Positions 35,266 to 45,200 of a stretch of DNA of 64,000 bases are shown here, piece after piece. Made by a program: the position numbers and the translations under genes. Source of the DNA: Flavobacterium sediminilitoris (lineage in GTDB: Bacteria; Bacteroidota; Bacteroidia; Flavobacteriales; Flavobacteriaceae); the NCBI RefSeq assembly GCF_023008245.1, contig NZ_CP090145.1:2108001-2172000 (forward strand). The letters run 5' to 3'. The notes under the pieces were generated by a model. That model was given only the letters and a program-made list of their open reading frames with translations. It searched no databases and was not told the origin of the DNA. Numbering within the stretch: the first letter of the stretch is position 1; every line of letters begins with the position of its first letter.

Positions 35266-37485
35266 ATGGCAGAAGTAATTTCCAATACACAAGGGCAAAA
35301 TTTAACCACTTCCAATCAAGGAACCAATGTAAGAGCTGTGATTCAACCCGTTTCACATTTTGTTTTGCAAACCACTTCTGGAGCCATAACAATTTCTGAA
35401 AGTAACAGTTTTGGAGCGGTTAATCCAACACAATTTCGAACTACTTCAAAAATTACTTTTACGGGAAGCAAGAAAGTATATGCTTTGTGCCAAGGTCAGG
35501 TTTTGGTACAACCACAAATAGGAAATACGAGCAAAGTGAATCTTATTCTAAAGCCTTTTGCCCAACCTATTAAAGATTTAGGAATTAAATATATCATATA
35601 TAGAGGACTAAATAAGAGTGATTTTGTTGCCAATGATGTGATTGTAGGAGATGAAAATAATGGTACAGAATTTATAAAACACATTTGGAAAGAATTCAAT
35701 CAGTTTTATAGTACTGAAAATACAAACCAACCCAAGCCTACTTTTGCGGCTAATTTTATAGGTTTTCCCACAACAACAAACCCTCAAACCGATTTATCTG
35801 TTTTAATAGACACTTTTTTTTACAAATTATCTGAAACATTAGTAGATACTGTAACTGGAGAAGCTACTGAACCAAAAGAAAAAGCCTTTGAGTTACCTAT
35901 GGTAAAAAGAGGCATGTATTTAGGAGATATTACAGGAGAATTAGGAATTGATATTGTTCTTAATTCTGGAGAATATTACATTGAAAACGATCCAACTCCT
36001 TTTAAATTCGATTTAAACTATGCAAGAGCTACAGATTTTATGCTAGATCTTGCCAGCGCTACAACTCCTTTTCAAGAAAAATTACTCAAAGAAGTTTGTA
36101 CAAAATTTATTGATATAGTAGCATTCTATGGTTTACATGCTAACGGAAGTGGAAAAATATATGTAGATGAAACGGCAACACCTTTAACCACTAAAGACAC
36201 TATCTTTGGTTTACTCACAAGTTTTTATACTAAAAATACACAATACATTTATTTGCAAGCAAACCGACAAAGAAGTTATAACTTTTATGAAAATTATAAG
36301 TATTCTGAAGACAATGCAAACAATATAAAAATTGGCACTACTTTAGCTAATGGAACAGAAACCATCTTTGGTCATGCAAGTTGGCCTATACATAAAGTAG
36401 CTAATAATGAAAACCTTTATATACAACTTACTACTGACAATTACAGTGAAGCCACTTTATATGTAAAGTTGGGCAACCTACAAACTAGTCATGAAAACAA
36501 CTTTGTAAGAAATACAAACTTGTTGCAGCCAGCTTCTGAAGACCCTTCTATAACAATCGATTATAATTATACCCAAACTATTGGTTTTCAATTTGAAAAA
36601 TCAGGTACAGAAGTTATAGCATCTATAGTACAACTCATTTATGAAGGTAAACAATTAACCGTTTCTGAATACATTGCTCCACCCATAGATCCTAATGCGG
36701 ATCCTATTGTGCCGTCTATCTTTTATTTAAAAGACATAGACGACATTTTTGGATTATTAAATGCTAAGTCATTCATAGCTACTAAAAATGAAAACGAATT
36801 ACCTTCAGTAATAGAAGAAGAATTGCAACTTATTCATTTTCCTAATGCGCTTAAAAAAACTGATGTAGCGGCTGTAAAAGTAAAAAAAATAGAAGATTTT
36901 ATTAAAATTGATGAAGATAGCGATTTGCAAAGGGTAACTTTTGAAACGTTGTTAGTAGATTCTGATTTTGACGAAAGTACTTATATTAAAAACAATACGT
37001 CTTTAAAAGAAGGAAATACAGCAAAAACGATTAGTTATAGTAAAGAGCAAAATAATTATTACCAGCCTAAAAAACCTTTTTCATTTTCAACTGTATTATT
37101 TACCGATTCAGGAAGTACAATTACAGGAGTAATCTTAGAACAAGAACAAGGAAAACTACCAGCAAAAAAGATTTTAGGTATAACGAAAGAGGAATACCAA
37201 CAATTAATTGCTATAATTGGGTCTAACAATTTAATAAATCCTAAAATTTATTTTAGAAACCTATTAGAAAATGAGGAAGATTATTTCCTTTCGATAGAAG
37301 ATGTTCAATACAAATCATACACTTTGGATGTGATAGCTGAAAATGCTACAGGTGAATTGTTTTTGTTTTGTTTAAATGAAGATGTTAGATTATATAGTGT
37401 TGATGATAGGATATATGCATCAAAAAAGTATAGTGAAAGTATACCATTTACTAAAAATAAAAATATCTCTTTAGATTTAATATAA
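35266..37485 (+). CDS. Large hypothetical protein, first gene of the operon
   Basis: This 739-residue protein has no signal peptide and no transmembrane helix. The N-terminus reads MAEVISNTQGQNLTTSNQGT, Ser/Thr/Asn/Gln-rich, and the following part has alternating beta patterns (KVYALCQGQVLVQP, KYIIYRGLNKSDFV). I recognise no domain. The acidic, Asn/Thr-rich character is shared with the other large proteins of this block. It begins the operon controlled by the double-palindrome promoter and ends 5 bp before the next gene. It could be a structural or adaptor part of the same particle or pathway. Confidence 0.8.
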   Translation: MAEVISNTQGQNLTTSNQGTNVRAVIQPVSHFVLQTTSGAITISESNSFGAVNPTQFRTTSKITFTGSKKVYALCQGQVLVQPQIGNTSKVNLILKPFAQPIKDLGIKYIIYRGLNKSDFVANDVIVGDENNGTEFIKHIWKEFNQFYSTENTNQPKPTFAANFIGFPTTTNPQTDLSVLIDTFFYKLSETLVDTVTGEATEPKEKAFELPMVKRGMYLGDITGELGIDIVLNSGEYYIENDPTPFKFDLNYARATDFMLDLASATTPFQEKLLKEVCTKFIDIVAFYGLHANGSGKIYVDETATPLTTKDTIFGLLTSFYTKNTQYIYLQANRQRSYNFYENYKYSEDNANNIKIGTTLANGTETIFGHASWPIHKVANNENLYIQLTTDNYSEATLYVKLGNLQTSHENNFVRNTNLLQPASEDPSITIDYNYTQTIGFQFEKSGTEVIASIVQLIYEGKQLTVSEYIAPPIDPNADPIVPSIFYLKDIDDIFGLLNAKSFIATKNENELPSVIEEELQLIHFPNALKKTDVAAVKVKKIEDFIKIDEDSDLQRVTFETLLVDSDFDESTYIKNNTSLKEGNTAKTISYSKEQNNYYQPKKPFSFSTVLFTDSGSTITGVILEQEQGKLPAKKILGITKEEYQQLIAIIGSNNLINPKIYFRNLLENEEDYFLSIEDVQYKSYTLDVIAENATGELFLFCLNEDVRLYSVDDRIYASKKYSESIPFTKNKNISLDLI

Positions 37486-37490
37486 AACTT

Positions 37491-40400
37491 ATGAAACAAG
37501 CTACAATTTTAAAAAATGGAGATGTTGTAACAACAGAAAATATTGTCCAATTACATTTTTATTCATCTGGTCATTTAGCATCTTTTAAAACAAAAGATAC
37601 AAATATAGTTTTTCATCATTTTGTCGATTTTGATGGAATTGAAGAAGGATATTACGAAAAAGAAAAATATTTAGATTATAAAGCGGAAATTATTAAAGAC
37701 AAATCAAAAATCATTAAGTTTAAAGATTGGGATTATGCAAATTATGGAGATGAAATTGTCTTAAAAAAAAGAGTTGTTTCTTATGTGGGCCAAGACTTGA
37801 TTTCAAATAACACTTATTGTTGGAATGAATACAAACTGTTGTATTCTGAAAGTCATTTTTTCACTAATGATGAAATTAATATTGCTATTTTCGCAATAAA
37901 TCCTTCAAATTCCTTTTGTAATTTCAATTCTATAACTCAAACGGGAGCAATTACATTAACTGCTTATAATTTTTTTGTAAACAACATTATTAATTCTAAT
38001 ATAGATGATTTTGAATTAATTAATACTATTGCAAATATAACCCAAATGATTAATAATATTGATGAAGAGATTTATGAAGCCTTTAGTTCTACGGATTTTG
38101 ATGACAGTTTAAAGCAACATCAAAAAGATAAATGGGAACTTTCATTAATTATAAATCCTACCGATTATCAAGCCATAAGGAATTATTATACGGGCTATTA
38201 TGCTGATTTAAAGAATTATTATAGTTCAGTATCAAATTATCTAAATTATATTAGTGACGGTTCTGATATAATTAAGGCTATTGCTTTGGCTTCATCATTA
38301 CATCCAATAACTCTACAACAAATTGATGTAAATAAAAAAATTGAGATGCTCCATTTTATTGCAGATGAATTTTTAATTGTAGATGATATAATTGAACATA
38401 ACAGTGCTTTTTATGATACTAATGGCAAAAGAGGTTATTTGTCAGAAACTGCTATTCAAAACTTTATAGTGAATCTTACCTATTCATTTGGTTCTAATGA
38501 CCTTCAAGTTGACCAAAGTGGTGAATCAGCTGTCGATTATTTTCTTCAAGAGTTACTAAAAGATAAAAAAGATGGAATAATATTTAAAGAATCAATAACT
38601 CTTTATGAGGTAATATATAAAAATTTAAATCAATCCTATAATATAACAGAAGGTATAGTAGGAATAACAAATTGGGTTTTTGAAACTAATTACAAGCCCA
38701 ATAATACTAGAGGAGCTTTTGTTCAAGGACTCTATTTTTTGTGGCAATTTAGTAGATTTAATCCTTATAATGAAAATGATGAAATAAAACCTGGAACATT
38801 AGGGTTTAAAATATTAGACGATTCAGAAAATTCAATAGCTAAATTTTATATTGATGATGATGATTTAGGTAATATAGGCTGTTTGTTTTATTACACAAGC
38901 GAAATAGGTTATGAAACTTATAAGGTAACAGAAAGTTTAACTATAGGAGATGTTCAAGAATTTACATTATACAAGCAAAAATACGAGAATGCTTCACCAA
39001 TCGTGTTGCCCTATGAATCTCATAAGCTATTTGGTATTTTTAATGATAATTTTAATTTTAATTTTGAAGGAAAAAAAATAATTGCCACCCAGAATAAACC
39101 AACGGATACAAATTATAATAATGATTGGAATTCAAATTATAGAACTTATAGTAATCTAATTTATGGTGTTTATGATCTATACCAACCTGTAACAATTGTT
39201 AATACTGATATTGATACAAAATCACCTTTATTAACAACGTCAACAAATGAAACTCAAATAATAAATGGTCAAGCAATCAATTCATTAATTCCTGTTTTTG
39301 TTTTGAAATATATAGATGATGCAGGAGATCAGAGTGATGCTGAAAACATGCTTGGTTATTTAATTGATGGCATATTAACTTTTTCAGGAATAGGTAATTT
39401 AACCAAGTTGAAACACTTACGTTGGGCAGCTTTAGCTGAAGGGCAAATTGGTTTATTTACTAAGCAAGGATTGCGAGTGGTTTTTGGTGGAATTGAGTTT
39501 TCGTCTGGAGTAATAGGTTTTTTTGCAAACTTTGTCTCTTGTGACCCACCAAATGTACCAGAAGATAGTACCAATCCTGATGATATTGAAGCTTGGGAAA
39601 ATTACAGGTTTTGTAAAAGTATGAAGACTTTCATCACTGTTTTTCAATTTGCCACTCTATCGATTACTGTGGGCGATACAATTACTAGTTTAGCATTAAA
39701 GAAGCAAGCCGCAAGAGTTATTAAAAATGCTGGCGGAGGTGTTGATGAAGTCGCTATAAAAAATAATTTACAAAATAGGCTTGAAAATGTATCACCTAAT
39801 GCTACTAATTTAGATGAAGTAGCAGAAGTAATGACAGAAACTGGTAAAGCCAAATACTTAAATGCTGCCGCTGATCTTTTAATTAAGATTGATAAAATTT
39901 ATGATAAAATCCAACCGAAGATTTTAAATCGAATTAGTAATGGTAATGGTGTATTTAATAAGAAGTTTTTTAATTTAAATTTTGATGAAAATAATTTAAA
40001 AATAATTATACAAGATTTTATTCAAAATGGAATAAATGATCAAAAAATAATAGAAGACTTTGTTATATTTGCATGTAGAGTTGATCAAAAAATAATAGAC
40101 CCAGTTACTGGACAGCTTGTGGGTAAAATTATTAAAGGTTATACTTTTACTGAATCAAGAATTATTATTAATTACTACGCAAATGTAATTTTAAAAAGAG
40201 GATTCGTAACAGGTTTTTACAATTTGCAGGATTATAAATTATTCTCGCAGAAAGCAAAAGTTTTTTTAGATGATTTTTGTAAAAAAAGAGGGATTTCTAA
40301 TGCAAAGTATGAAGTTCAAGGTTCGGTACAATTTAAATCACATGATTTAGATCCTAATGTAAATGATGTTCCAGTTTTAACAAGAGATGGTAATATCATT

Positions 40401-40769
40401 AAACCAGATGATTTTGATGGTAGAATATATATATCGAAACATCAAGCCAATATTTATTTAAAAGGTCTTGAAAGAGATTATAGAAAGCAGTTAAGATTAG
40501 AAAATCCTACATGGAATTCCAAAAACATTGAAAAAGAAGTTAATACAATTTTAATTAATGTAAAAAAAGGAATAAAAAAAGGAATGATTAGGAAAGATTA
40601 TATTAAACCAGATGGATTTTTAGATGATTTAAAACAAGCCGTAAAAAGAGACGATGGAACGCATATTTTTTATATAAAAAACAGTGCTGATGAAACTGAA
40701 ATTGGATTTTCAATTATTATCAAAGGATCTCCTTATGATGTTGATCCAGTAATGTCTTTAAAATATTAA
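37491..40769 (+). CDS. Large effector-like protein with hydrophobic middle and NTase-like C-terminus
   Basis: This 1092-residue protein lacks a signal peptide. The N-terminal 600 residues are beta-rich and unrecognised. Residues about 620-740 are unusually hydrophobic (MLGYLIDGILTFSGIGNL, GGIEFSSGVIGFFANFV), as in pre-toxin regions of polymorphic toxins. The last 153 residues contain YEVQGSVQFK (944-945 GS) and DDFDGRIYIS (Asp 974 and 976), a GS...DxD spacing that recalls nucleotidyltransferase-fold toxins. This is suggestive only. It is followed by a 212-residue protein in the immunity position. Confidence 0.7.
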   Translation: MKQATILKNGDVVTTENIVQLHFYSSGHLASFKTKDTNIVFHHFVDFDGIEEGYYEKEKYLDYKAEIIKDKSKIIKFKDWDYANYGDEIVLKKRVVSYVGQDLISNNTYCWNEYKLLYSESHFFTNDEINIAIFAINPSNSFCNFNSITQTGAITLTAYNFFVNNIINSNIDDFELINTIANITQMINNIDEEIYEAFSSTDFDDSLKQHQKDKWELSLIINPTDYQAIRNYYTGYYADLKNYYSSVSNYLNYISDGSDIIKAIALASSLHPITLQQIDVNKKIEMLHFIADEFLIVDDIIEHNSAFYDTNGKRGYLSETAIQNFIVNLTYSFGSNDLQVDQSGESAVDYFLQELLKDKKDGIIFKESITLYEVIYKNLNQSYNITEGIVGITNWVFETNYKPNNTRGAFVQGLYFLWQFSRFNPYNENDEIKPGTLGFKILDDSENSIAKFYIDDDDLGNIGCLFYYTSEIGYETYKVTESLTIGDVQEFTLYKQKYENASPIVLPYESHKLFGIFNDNFNFNFEGKKIIATQNKPTDTNYNNDWNSNYRTYSNLIYGVYDLYQPVTIVNTDIDTKSPLLTTSTNETQIINGQAINSLIPVFVLKYIDDAGDQSDAENMLGYLIDGILTFSGIGNLTKLKHLRWAALAEGQIGLFTKQGLRVVFGGIEFSSGVIGFFANFVSCDPPNVPEDSTNPDDIEAWENYRFCKSMKTFITVFQFATLSITVGDTITSLALKKQAARVIKNAGGGVDEVAIKNNLQNRLENVSPNATNLDEVAEVMTETGKAKYLNAAADLLIKIDKIYDKIQPKILNRISNGNGVFNKKFFNLNFDENNLKIIIQDFIQNGINDQKIIEDFVIFACRVDQKIIDPVTGQLVGKIIKGYTFTESRIIINYYANVILKRGFVTGFYNLQDYKLFSQKAKVFLDDFCKKRGISNAKYEVQGSVQFKSHDLDPNVNDVPVLTRDGNIIKPDDFDGRIYISKHQANIYLKGLERDYRKQLRLENPTWNSKNIEKEVNTILINVKKGIKKGMIRKDYIKPDGFLDDLKQAVKRDDGTHIFYIKNSADETEIGFSIIIKGSPYDVDPVMSLKY

Positions 40770-40790
40770 CTAATTTATACACAAAAGAAA

Positions 40791-41429
40791 ATGAGTACAT
40801 ATAAAGAATTTAAAAATACTGACGGAATTTTAATTACGCCTCAACAAGCAAGTCAATTAGATGATTATAAAGAAATTGCTTTTGAGAATAATCGTATTAA
40901 AAAATCCATAAATTATTGGGACAAAGAAGTTCAAAATATAGATATATATATATATCCTGATGAAGATTTAAATACTGAACTCAGTAAACTAGACAATAAT
41001 TTAACTTATACTATTGCAAAAGATTTAGAAATAATAAACGGTTATAAAGTTTGGAAATTTTATGAATATAAAAATGGAGTTTTAGGTCCTTTAATATTAA
41101 CAGAAGTTATAGATATTAATAACAGATGTGTTGCCTATAAATCTGAAGAAAGTTCGGTTAGTATTCGTAAAGTTTATTATTTAGAAGGTAAACATGTGGT
41201 AAATGTTGAAGAAGAGTTGGATTTTGTTTATGAAGAAGACGATGAAATATTTTTTGATTTTGAAAACGGGAATTTAACGATTAACGTTTCTCATAATGTT
41301 GCAGAAGGAAATTTTACTAATATAAATTTATTTTACGGCACATATTATGAAAGATTACCTTTTATGACACCAGAAATTTTAGCATATTTTACAAATCCAG
41401 AACCTCTGGTTCCTCCAATGCAATTATAA
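40791..41429 (+). CDS. Hypothetical protein, candidate partner or immunity protein
   Basis: This 212-residue acidic cytoplasmic protein (MSTYKEFKNTDGILITPQQA) has no signal peptide and no recognised domain. It is rich in Tyr, Asn, Glu and Asp, with a Pro-rich C-terminus ending PEPLVPPMQL. It sits 21 bp after the large effector-like gene and 3 bp before the exonuclease gene. An acidic protein here could shield a nucleic-acid-directed or nucleotide-directed toxin, but a structural role is equally possible. Confidence 0.65.
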   Translation: MSTYKEFKNTDGILITPQQASQLDDYKEIAFENNRIKKSINYWDKEVQNIDIYIYPDEDLNTELSKLDNNLTYTIAKDLEIINGYKVWKFYEYKNGVLGPLILTEVIDINNRCVAYKSEESSVSIRKVYYLEGKHVVNVEEELDFVYEEDDEIFFDFENGNLTINVSHNVAEGNFTNINLFYGTYYERLPFMTPEILAYFTNPEPLVPPMQL

Positions 41430-41432
41430 ATC

Positions 41433-41981
41433 ATGGCAAAATTATTAGATAAAATAGTAGTAGTAGATATAGAAGCCACCTGTTGGGAAGGTAAAAACCC
41501 AGAAGGAATGGATAATGATATTATTGAAATAGGGGTATGTTTGTTAGATATAAATACTGGAGAGATAACAAATAACAGAGGTATTTTTGTTAAACCAGAA
41601 CGTTCAGTTATAAGTTCATTTTGTACACAACTTACAACAATAACATCAGAAATGATAGAAAAAGAAGGAGTCACTTTTCAAGAAGCACTTCGCATTCTTA
41701 AAAAAGAATATGATACTCAAAGCAGAGCGTGGGCAAGTTATGGCGCGTATGATCTGAAACAATTTCAAAGACAATGTACCGATTTAGGCAAAGGTTATCC
41801 ATTTAGTCCATCACATATTAATGTAAAAACGCTTTTTGCTTTAAAACAAAAATTACCTCATGAATTAGGTATGGACGGCTCACTTCAAGAATTAGGAATT
41901 CCATTAGAAGGTACTCATCACAGAGGTAAGGATGATGCTAATAATATTGCGAAAATTTTAAGGGAAATTCTAAAAAACTAA
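41433..41981 (+). CDS. DEDDh-type 3'-5' exonuclease family protein
   Basis: This 182-residue protein matches the DnaQ/ERI1-like exonuclease fold. Motif I is VVVDIEATCWEG (Asp, Glu), motif II lies around SRAWASYGAYDLKQFQRQ (Asp), and motif III is THHRGKDDANNIAKIL (His, Asp). All four acidic ligands and the catalytic His are present, so it should be active on RNA or DNA 3' ends. It is the last gene of the first large-protein operon. An active exonuclease inside such an operon is unusual and may be an effector, a processing enzyme or a passenger. Confidence 0.88.
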   Translation: MAKLLDKIVVVDIEATCWEGKNPEGMDNDIIEIGVCLLDINTGEITNNRGIFVKPERSVISSFCTQLTTITSEMIEKEGVTFQEALRILKKEYDTQSRAWASYGAYDLKQFQRQCTDLGKGYPFSPSHINVKTLFALKQKLPHELGMDGSLQELGIPLEGTHHRGKDDANNIAKILREILKN

Positions 41982-42004
41982 GTTTATAACTTTAAAACAA
42001 TACT

Positions 42005-42037
42005 AAACCGCAAATCTCTTTTGGCTTTGCGGTTTTT
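42005..42037 (+). terminator. Terminator of the first large-protein operon
   Basis: The stem AAACCGCAAA / TTTGCGGTTT (42005-42014, 42026-42035) is followed by T residues. Confidence 0.88.
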
Positions 42038-42104
42038 GTTTAGTAGTATTTCATCTATTTAAAAGAATAGTAATTCACCATAAAAAGAGTGTTTTATATA
42101 AATA

Positions 42105-42177
42105 TTACGTGTTTACACGCAATGTAAAATTCCGTGTAAATACGGATTGACTGGCAATGAATTTGGCGTTAAATTTA
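42105..42177 (+). promoter_or_regulatory. Double-palindrome promoter P2 of the second large-protein operon
   Basis: Palindrome A' TTACGTGTTTACACGCAA (42105-42122, one arm base changed) and palindrome B CCGTGTAAATACGG (42132-42145, identical to P1) lie before TTGAC (TTG at 42147-42149). A 20-nt gap leads to TAAATTTA (42170-42177). Order, spacing and -33/-7 elements match P1 exactly, whereas the sequence between TTGAC and -7 differs. Confidence 0.75.
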
Positions 42178-42217
42178 CAAATGAATCTTAACATGATATT
42201 CATGTGGTTTTTACAAA

Positions 42218-45200
42218 ATGAACACTATTAAGATTCTAGAAGCAATTAATTTTCGAAATATGCCAAATACACAAACACCTTCTGTTGCCGTAACAAAAAG
42301 ATATTATCCTACTTTATCCACAATTTTGAATGAAGAAGATATTCCAGAAATATTAGGTTTCATAAAAGAAGGTTTAGTGGGTTTGCTAGGTAAAATTCAC
42401 TATAAAGATTTACAATATACTAAAAGTCCTAGAGGAGATGCTGCGTTTTATAGCTTGAATATTGTTTCTCCAAAAAGATTAGCTATAGAATTACCAGGTT
42501 CAGGAATTTCATTAGTATTGAATCCAGATGTAACTGGAAATGATTTTAGCATTTCTTCTTTCCCTATTACAGTGGAGTATCAATGGAAAGTATTAGGTTA
42601 TTTACGCTCTTTTAATATTGACTCCTTTTCATTCGCTCCCCAAGAGTTATTTGAAATGGCATTGTTAGTTCTAAATATATCAGAAGAACAAGTACTAGCA
42701 AACTTTATAAATTTATTTGTTACTCCATCAGATGCAAATATTACACCTTTGCAACAGTTTGTAATAGATATAAATGCAGAAACAACTATTGTTTTATCAC
42801 CACCAACCAATAATACAACTCTCACAGAAATTGTTCAAGAAATATATACTCAAGGAGGCAATCAATATGCTTCTTTAACCGCTTTTGGTGTTTATCTACT
42901 AGATGATGATTTAAATACTACATTAAGTAGAGTTAAACTTTTTTTTAAAAGCTTTATACCTGATGATTTAGACGCGTTTATTAAAGATATTTTAATACCA
43001 AAATTTAGAGCAACACTAACACTTATAGCAGGAGTAGAATTTCCAAGAAGTTTACTACAACCAGTATATGATGAAAATGGTGTAAATCCATATAATCCAA
43101 GTGATGTTGCAAGCCCAAATAGCACGAGAGGACTGTCTGTAATACCAGCAGATGCAAATGGGTATCCAAAAGTGCTTTTTACTTTTGTAGAAGCCTTATT
43201 CTATGCCGATACTGAAAAGGGATTTGGTTACAATATGGAATTAGTTTTAAACACCATTGTTCCAGCTCAAATAGGAAATACTGGATTAATTATCAATATT
43301 CAAAATCTTAAATTAGACCTAAGTAAAGAAAATAATATCATAGAAGCTGAAGCGGATGGAAGACCAGATGATTTTATGGGGTTCTACAGTGATAAAATTG
43401 ATATTTATTTACCAAAAAAATGGTTTTCAAAGGATAATTCCATTCAGCAAACAGTAAAACTAACAGGGAAAAGATTGTTAGTAGGAACAGGTGGAATTTC
43501 AGGAATTATAGGATTGGAAGCAGTAGCTTTGGGTAACCCAATAACAGAAAACGATTATTTCTGGTTCATAATTGGATCAGAAACTACAGGTTTCAAAATA
43601 GGTTTTAGTAAATTCGACATCACTTTCAAACAAAATCTTGTAACCAGTTCTAATATAGCAGCTGCATTAGAAATACCAAAATTAAAATTTCCAGATGATC
43701 ATCCTGTTTCTCCAGGAGCACCTTTTAAAATAGATGTTTTAGGGCATTTAGACCATGAAGGTGATTTTAATTTAACTGCTGCTGCAAATGGTGGGATTGT
43801 TCATGCTCGCATAGGAGATTATGTAGATTTTAATTTTCTTTCCCTAGAATTAGGAAAACAAGATACTAATTTTTATGTTGGCACTTCAGTAGAAATAAGC
43901 TTCCCAAGTGGTTTAATAAACGAACTTTTAGGAGATCAAAAAATTATAATTCCAAGGCTTCGTTTTTATAGCAATGGTAAATTTGAAATTGTAGGAGGTA
44001 ATGGTTTTTTACCTGTAAATATTAATTTGCCTTTAGGTCCAGTTAATGTTTCGGTTACAGGAATTCATATGGGTTCCATTCAAAGAGAGCATCAAGGAAT
44101 ACTGCGTAGCTACAATTATATTGGTTTTGATGGAGCCATTAGTGTAGACCCTTTTGCCTTAGATGCAAGAGGAGAAGGAATAAAATATTATTATACCAAC
44201 GACGATGATGAAAATGGGGGTAATGGACATTCTTTTTTACACATTCAAACCATAGAGATTGATTTAGTAGTACCTGCAAAAACAAAAGCAGTTTCGTTAC
44301 ACGGTTTATTATCCATTCCAGAACCTGGAGCTTCTCAAGAATATGTAGGAGAAATAGATTTCAAATTAAAAAAAGGAAATATAACGGGACGAGCAGCTAT
44401 GAAACTAGCTCCAAAATTCCCAGCTTTTATTGTAGATGCAGAAATAGAGTTACCAAAACCTATTCCGTTAGGTTCTTTTGCCATTTATGGTTTTAGAGGA
44501 TTAGTAGGTTTTAGATATGTAGCAGAGAAGAAAGCAATTCCTGCTTTACCTCCAACTGCAACGTGGTACGATTATTATAAATTTCCTCCAAAAGGAATTC
44601 ATGTTTCTAAATTTAGTGGCCCTTATCAATCAGAAGGCTATAGTAATCCTTTTTCTTTTGGTGCAGGAGCAGTTTTAGGAACCAGTTTCGATAGTGGAAC
44701 TGTTTTATCGATGCGTGCGATGGTTTTGCTTTCTATTCCTTCTTTGTTTATGATTGAGGCAAGAGCATCACTTATTAGTTCAAGATTAGGTTTAACAGAT
44801 AGTAAAGAACCTCCTTTTTGGGCAATGGTCGCTTGGGGCGATAATACAATTGAAGCAGGAATGGGGGCCGATTTTAAAATGCCAACTGCAACTGGAAAGG
44901 TATTGACGTTAAATGCTAATGTTGAAGCCTTATTTCCGCTAAATAATTCAAGACATTGGTACATAAATATTGGTACAAGAGAAAAACCAAACACTGCAAC
45001 ATTATTTAAAGATGTTGTTAATCTAAGAGCGCTTTCTTATTTGATGATAGCATCTGAAGGATTAGAATTTGGAGCTAGAATGGATTATGAACTGAAGAAG
45101 AACTTCTTTGGTATTAAAGTCAGGTTATGGGCTTTTGTAGAAATAGGAGCAAAAATAAGTTTTGAAAGACCACAATTTGGTGGCTATATTCATTTAGGAG

